DNA from: Calditrichota bacterium
Lineage (GTDB): Bacteria > Calditrichota > Calditrichia > RBG-13-44-9 > J075
Length of the DNA: 18,163 nucleotides
Assembly: GCA_024275555.1 (NCBI GenBank)
Contig: JAJRYW010000051.1
Location: forward strand, 1-18,163
Reading direction: 5' to 3'
Shown here: positions 15,809 to 18,163 of the stretch, piece by piece
Numbering within the stretch: position 1 is the first letter of the stretch
Layout: each line of letters opens with the position of its first letter
Translations under genes and position numbers: made by a program
The notes under the pieces: generated by a model
Told to the model about the DNA's origin: nothing
The model's database searches: none
The model's input: the letters and a program-made list of their open reading frames with translations, nothing else

Positions 15809-15838
15809 CGCTCCCCGGTTTTTGATCCCCGGGGAGCG
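15809..15838. terminator. Strong stem-loop between convergent genes
   Basis: CGCTCCCCGG pairs perfectly with CCGGGGAGCG across a 10-nt loop (TTTTTGATCC). It lies between the stops of the acyltransferase (plus) and methyltransferase (minus) genes. There is no U-run on either side, so it is a transcript-end hairpin candidate and not a textbook intrinsic terminator. Confidence 0.5.
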
Positions 15839-15861
15839 CCCGGCGCAGCAGGCAGACGCGT

Positions 15862-16713
15862 TCAACCGGCCGCCGGCCGGTCTCCGTGTTTCCGAGCAAT
15901 GATTTCTACCGGGGCAATGTAGCCTGCGCTGATATTCCTGATCATGTTTTGGATTTTTTGGGGGGTGTTCTCGCCCATCAACGTGTGCAGACCGAGGGGG
16001 GGCGGACTGCCGCCGGCTTCCATCTTTGCCTGCAACTCGTTAAAAAACGTCATGGTAAAATCATATCGATTGTTCTCGGCGGTCACTTTGAACCCGGCTT
16101 TGTGCAGCGCTTGCCGGTAATACGCCGGTGCGGCTAAGCTGCTGGTGCTGCTCCCGGTTGCCCAGGGAACCGGGTAAGACAACTCGCCGTCGCTTATCCG
16201 CATGACGTCATACACACCGAAAAAAGCCCCCGGGCGCAGCACCCGGTGTACTTCGGCAAAGAGCCGAACTTTATCTTCGATGTTCATGCCCACGTGCATC
16301 ATAAACCCGCCATCGAAAAAGGCGTCTTGAAAGGGCAGCGAAAGCGCGCTTCCCTGGTGCAGGGCAACCTGCTTGTCCAGCCCGACCCAGGCAGAGAGAA
16401 CCTTACCGGTTTCGATGTATTCCGGGGTCAGATCGATTCCGCTGACGCGGCTGTTGTATTTGCTGGCCACAAAGCGTGAAGCGCCCCCTAAACCGCAGCC
16501 TACATCCAGAATATGATCCCGGCCGGCAAAATTGAGTTGACCGATAAAATGCTCGGTGGCCTGACGCCCGCCGATATGGAACTCATCAACCGGTGCAAGA
16601 TCTTCGATGGTTACGTTGTCTGCTGTTTTGCCAAGCCCGGCAAGGGCGGCCCGGAGTGTCTCGAGCAAATCCCCCTGGGTATAATGATCTGATACGGCTT
16701 TATCGTTTGACAT
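15862..16713 (-). CDS. Class I SAM-dependent methyltransferase (sarcosine/dimethylglycine N-methyltransferase-like group)
   Basis: A 283-residue Rossmann-fold methyltransferase. Motif I is ILDVGCGLGG (D70-G77), the acidic end of strand 2 is GIDLTPEYI (D94), then GSALSLPFQDAFFD and HRVLRPGAFFGVYDVM. The N-terminal block HYTQGDLLETLRAALAGLGK and DLAPVDEFHIGGR are hallmarks of a methyltransferase family related to glycine-betaine-forming N-methyltransferases, but the substrate cannot be read from sequence. The ATG at 16711-16713 has GGAG 7 nt upstream; an upstream extension to 16821 is open but not protein-like. It follows the cytochrome gene on the same strand but is separated by a strong terminator, so it is probably transcribed alone. 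Confidence 0.85.
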   Translation of the reverse strand: MSNDKAVSDHYTQGDLLETLRAALAGLGKTADNVTIEDLAPVDEFHIGGRQATEHFIGQLNFAGRDHILDVGCGLGGASRFVASKYNSRVSGIDLTPEYIETGKVLSAWVGLDKQVALHQGSALSLPFQDAFFDGGFMMHVGMNIEDKVRLFAEVHRVLRPGAFFGVYDVMRISDGELSYPVPWATGSSTSSLAAPAYYRQALHKAGFKVTAENNRYDFTMTFFNELQAKMEAGGSPPPLGLHTLMGENTPQKIQNMIRNISAGYIAPVEIIARKHGDRPAAG

Positions 16714-16963
16714 AATTAATCTCCATTCTATTGTTTGTGCAGAAATAGAACCCTGTTGATTGGAACATACCCGGGTTGCGAAATTTGTTCCGGATGTCCG
16801 CTGAGTTTTGCAAGTGGACAAGTTAAAGCAATAGTAATAACTTTAAGCGGTAAAAGAAAGGCCAATACGAGGGTATGGCTACTCTGCCAGTCGCCGCCGG
16901 GCGACACAGAATTTTTATTTGCGGTTTCAATCGCGTGGGCAGAATTACGTTGGCGGGCATAAC
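16714..16963 (-). promoter_or_regulatory. Upstream region of the methyltransferase gene with two adjacent hairpins
   Basis: No gene supported. Two abutting inverted repeats, TGGC-ACTC-containing-loop-GCCA (16876-16889) and GTCGCC-GCCG-GGCGAC (16890-16905), stand between the cytochrome terminator and the methyltransferase. I recognise no riboswitch class. A weak -7-like TATTTCTG occurs near the gene, without a clear -33 partner. Confidence 0.3.
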
Positions 16964-17000
16964 AAAAACGCCCCGCCGGAATACCCGGCAGGGCGTTTTT
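16964..17000 (-). terminator. Intrinsic terminator of the cytochrome gene (bidirectional form)
   Basis: AAAAACGCCC-C-GCCGG pairs with CCGGC-A-GGGCGTTTTT across a 5-nt loop: 15 pairs with one mismatch, flanked by a T-run on either strand. It lies 30 nt after the cytochrome stop on the minus strand. Confidence 0.9.
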
Positions 17001-17029
17001 ATCAATAAATTCGGATAACTAAGGGCGCC

Positions 17030-18163
17030 TTATTTGGCGGCGTGTTTCTCGCGCAGATTCTCCGCCATCTCTTTGATCTCTGCTAAATCGCGTTTCATCT
17101 CGCTCCATCCGTACCAAAGGGCGTAATCCGGGTTGTTGTGGAAGGCGCCCTGGAAGGTGCGCATGCGATGTTTCAGGTGCATCTCGAACAAGCGGTGTTC
17201 AATCGGCCGCGGGGCGTCGTGGAAGGTCAGCAAATCCGGGAAGGCGTAGGCGTAGCTTTCCGGTTTTTCCAGAATGCCATCCTTATACAAGTCTGCAATA
17301 ATCCGGATCGCCTGGGCCAACAGGCGGTCTGCCTGGCGAATCAGTTCATCGCCTTTTTTCAATTCCGCTTTGGCAAAATTCTCGGAGTGACACTCGCTGC
17401 AGGTTTGGATCATTTTGTTCCGCTCCCGGTCAAAGTCTTCTTTGGTCAGGCGAGCTACATCGGCGGCTTTGACCACATCCAGCCGGGCGGTGGGATTGCC
17501 TTGCGGGTCTAATACGCCCAGCGCCTGCAGGATGGTCACCTGGTCATTTTTCCATTGCTCATCTTCCGGCAAAGGCAGCCGCACGGCCAGGAATCCCCAG
17601 GCGGTGCGCACTTCGTGGTTGCCGTCCTGCATGTGGCAGGTCTGGCAGGTGGGCGCGGAAGTTTCTTCCGGTAAAATACCATTTTGTTTTAACAGGTAAC
17701 GCACCCCGTGTTTAGAGGAAGAATACATTTCCCATTGGGGATGGTCGAAGCCCATGTGGCAGGTTTGGCAGGCCTGGGGCTGACGGGCTTCTTTCAGCGA
17801 AAAGGTATGACGGGTGTGGCAGGCGTCGCAGGAAGCCACTCCGAAACCGGCGCCGTCTTTTTTCAGCTCTGCAATTTCTTCTTCGGTTTTAAGGCCGATT
17901 GTATGGCAACCGCCGCAGCCTTTCATTCCCTCGCTTAACTCCATTGGCAACGCATGGGTGGTGGGCATGGCCTTCATAGCCGCCCAGGCCAATGCATGTT
18001 TACCGCGCGAGAACTGTTCCACCTGGGTGTCGTGGCAATCTGCGCAGGTCTCCGGGGTGGGAATCTCCACCTTGTCGACGTCATTTTCGGAGACGTGACC
18101 GTCGCCGTGGCAGGTGGCGCAATCCGCGCCATCGGAAACCTGGCTGTGTTTACTCAATTTCCA
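17030..18163 (-). CDS. Hydroxylamine oxidoreductase-family multihaem cytochrome c (N-terminus outside window)
   Basis: The last 377 codons of a periplasmic multihaem cytochrome; the frame stays open to the window edge, so the true start and signal peptide lie beyond it. Counting from the TTG at 18157, CxxCH haem sites lie at C13, C38, C81, C110, C130, C171 and C253 (seven), with CHTRHTFS, CQTCHMGFDHPQWEMYSSSKHG and CQTCHMQDGNH around them. A haem-free helical C-terminal part follows (about 258-375), including RTFQGAFHNNPDYALWYGW. This order is that of the octahaem HAO family, so an eighth haem site is expected upstream. Family members oxidise hydroxylamine or hydrazine, or reduce nitrite/hydroxylamine. 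Whether the catalytic-haem tyrosine cross-link of true HAO exists cannot be decided without alignment. A strong terminator follows. Confidence 0.9.
   Translation of the reverse strand, partial: WKLSKHSQVSDGADCATCHGDGHVSENDVDKVEIPTPETCADCHDTQVEQFSRGKHALAWAAMKAMPTTHALPMELSEGMKGCGGCHTIGLKTEEEIAELKKDGAGFGVASCDACHTRHTFSLKEARQPQACQTCHMGFDHPQWEMYSSSKHGVRYLLKQNGILPEETSAPTCQTCHMQDGNHEVRTAWGFLAVRLPLPEDEQWKNDQVTILQALGVLDPQGNPTARLDVVKAADVARLTKEDFDRERNKMIQTCSECHSENFAKAELKKGDELIRQADRLLAQAIRIIADLYKDGILEKPESYAYAFPDLLTFHDAPRPIEHRLFEMHLKHRMRTFQGAFHNNPDYALWYGWSEMKRDLAEIKEMAENLREKHAAK

Noticed and set aside
15864..15882. GC-rich palindrome-like ACCGGCCGCCGGCCGGT
   Set aside because: It is inside the last codons (DRPAAG) of the methyltransferase gene and is explained by GC-rich coding.
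16823..17005. 60-codon minus-strand open frame
   Set aside because: It starts inside the cytochrome terminator, has no ribosome-binding site, and reads as non-coding.
1..18163. CRISPR arrays, tRNA or rRNA genes, insertion sequences, integrases
   Set aside because: I looked for regular spaced repeats, cloverleaf patterns and transposase motifs on both strands and saw none.

Overview
The window comes from a Gram-negative bacterium. It encodes an RND tripartite efflux system with a TolC-type outer-membrane protein and part of a periplasmic multihaem cytochrome c. Three intergenic regions carry promoter-like TTG-N19/20-TATATTTG or TATATTCA elements. These match the -33/-7 promoters (TTTG / TAnnTTTG) known from Bacteroidota and relatives, so a member of the FCB superphylum (Bacteroidota, Calditrichota, Ignavibacteria and similar) is the best guess. 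No rRNA or marker gene is present to settle the phylum.

Layout. (1) 1-1436, minus strand: an ABC exporter, ATPase gene followed by permease gene (permease cut by the window edge), with a 37-bp direct repeat between them. (2) 1688-7708, plus strand: a signalling cassette. It consists of a small two-helix membrane protein, a CbrA/CrbS-like sodium:solute symporter-STAC-histidine kinase fusion, a stand-alone receiver protein, and a membrane sensor whose kinase core is degenerate and whose C-terminus is an intact DEDDh (DnaQ/epsilon-like) 3'-5' exonuclease. An intrinsic terminator candidate closes it at about 7750. (3) 8092-13714, plus strand: RND efflux operon (adaptor, pump, outer-membrane channel), preceded by a long hairpin-rich leader. 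(4) 13780-14435: moaD and moaE, translationally coupled, with their own FCB-like promoter. (5) 14584-15792: a lysophospholipid acyltransferase-like protein. (6) Minus strand, 15862-16713: a class I SAM-dependent methyltransferase. Further upstream, 17030 to the window edge, is a hydroxylamine-oxidoreductase-family multihaem cytochrome, ending at a strong bidirectional terminator.

The most interesting part is the signalling cassette. A transporter-like sensor kinase could phosphorylate the DNA-binding-less receiver. No transcription factor is encoded in the cassette, and the next gene, nearly abutting the receiver, joins a two-TM/HAMP-like/PAS sensor and a pseudokinase core (phospho-acceptor His replaced by Glu) to an exonuclease with all five catalytic residues. 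This suggests a phospho-relay or sensory input acting on a nuclease or nucleotide-degrading output. That idea is inference and has not been shown here.
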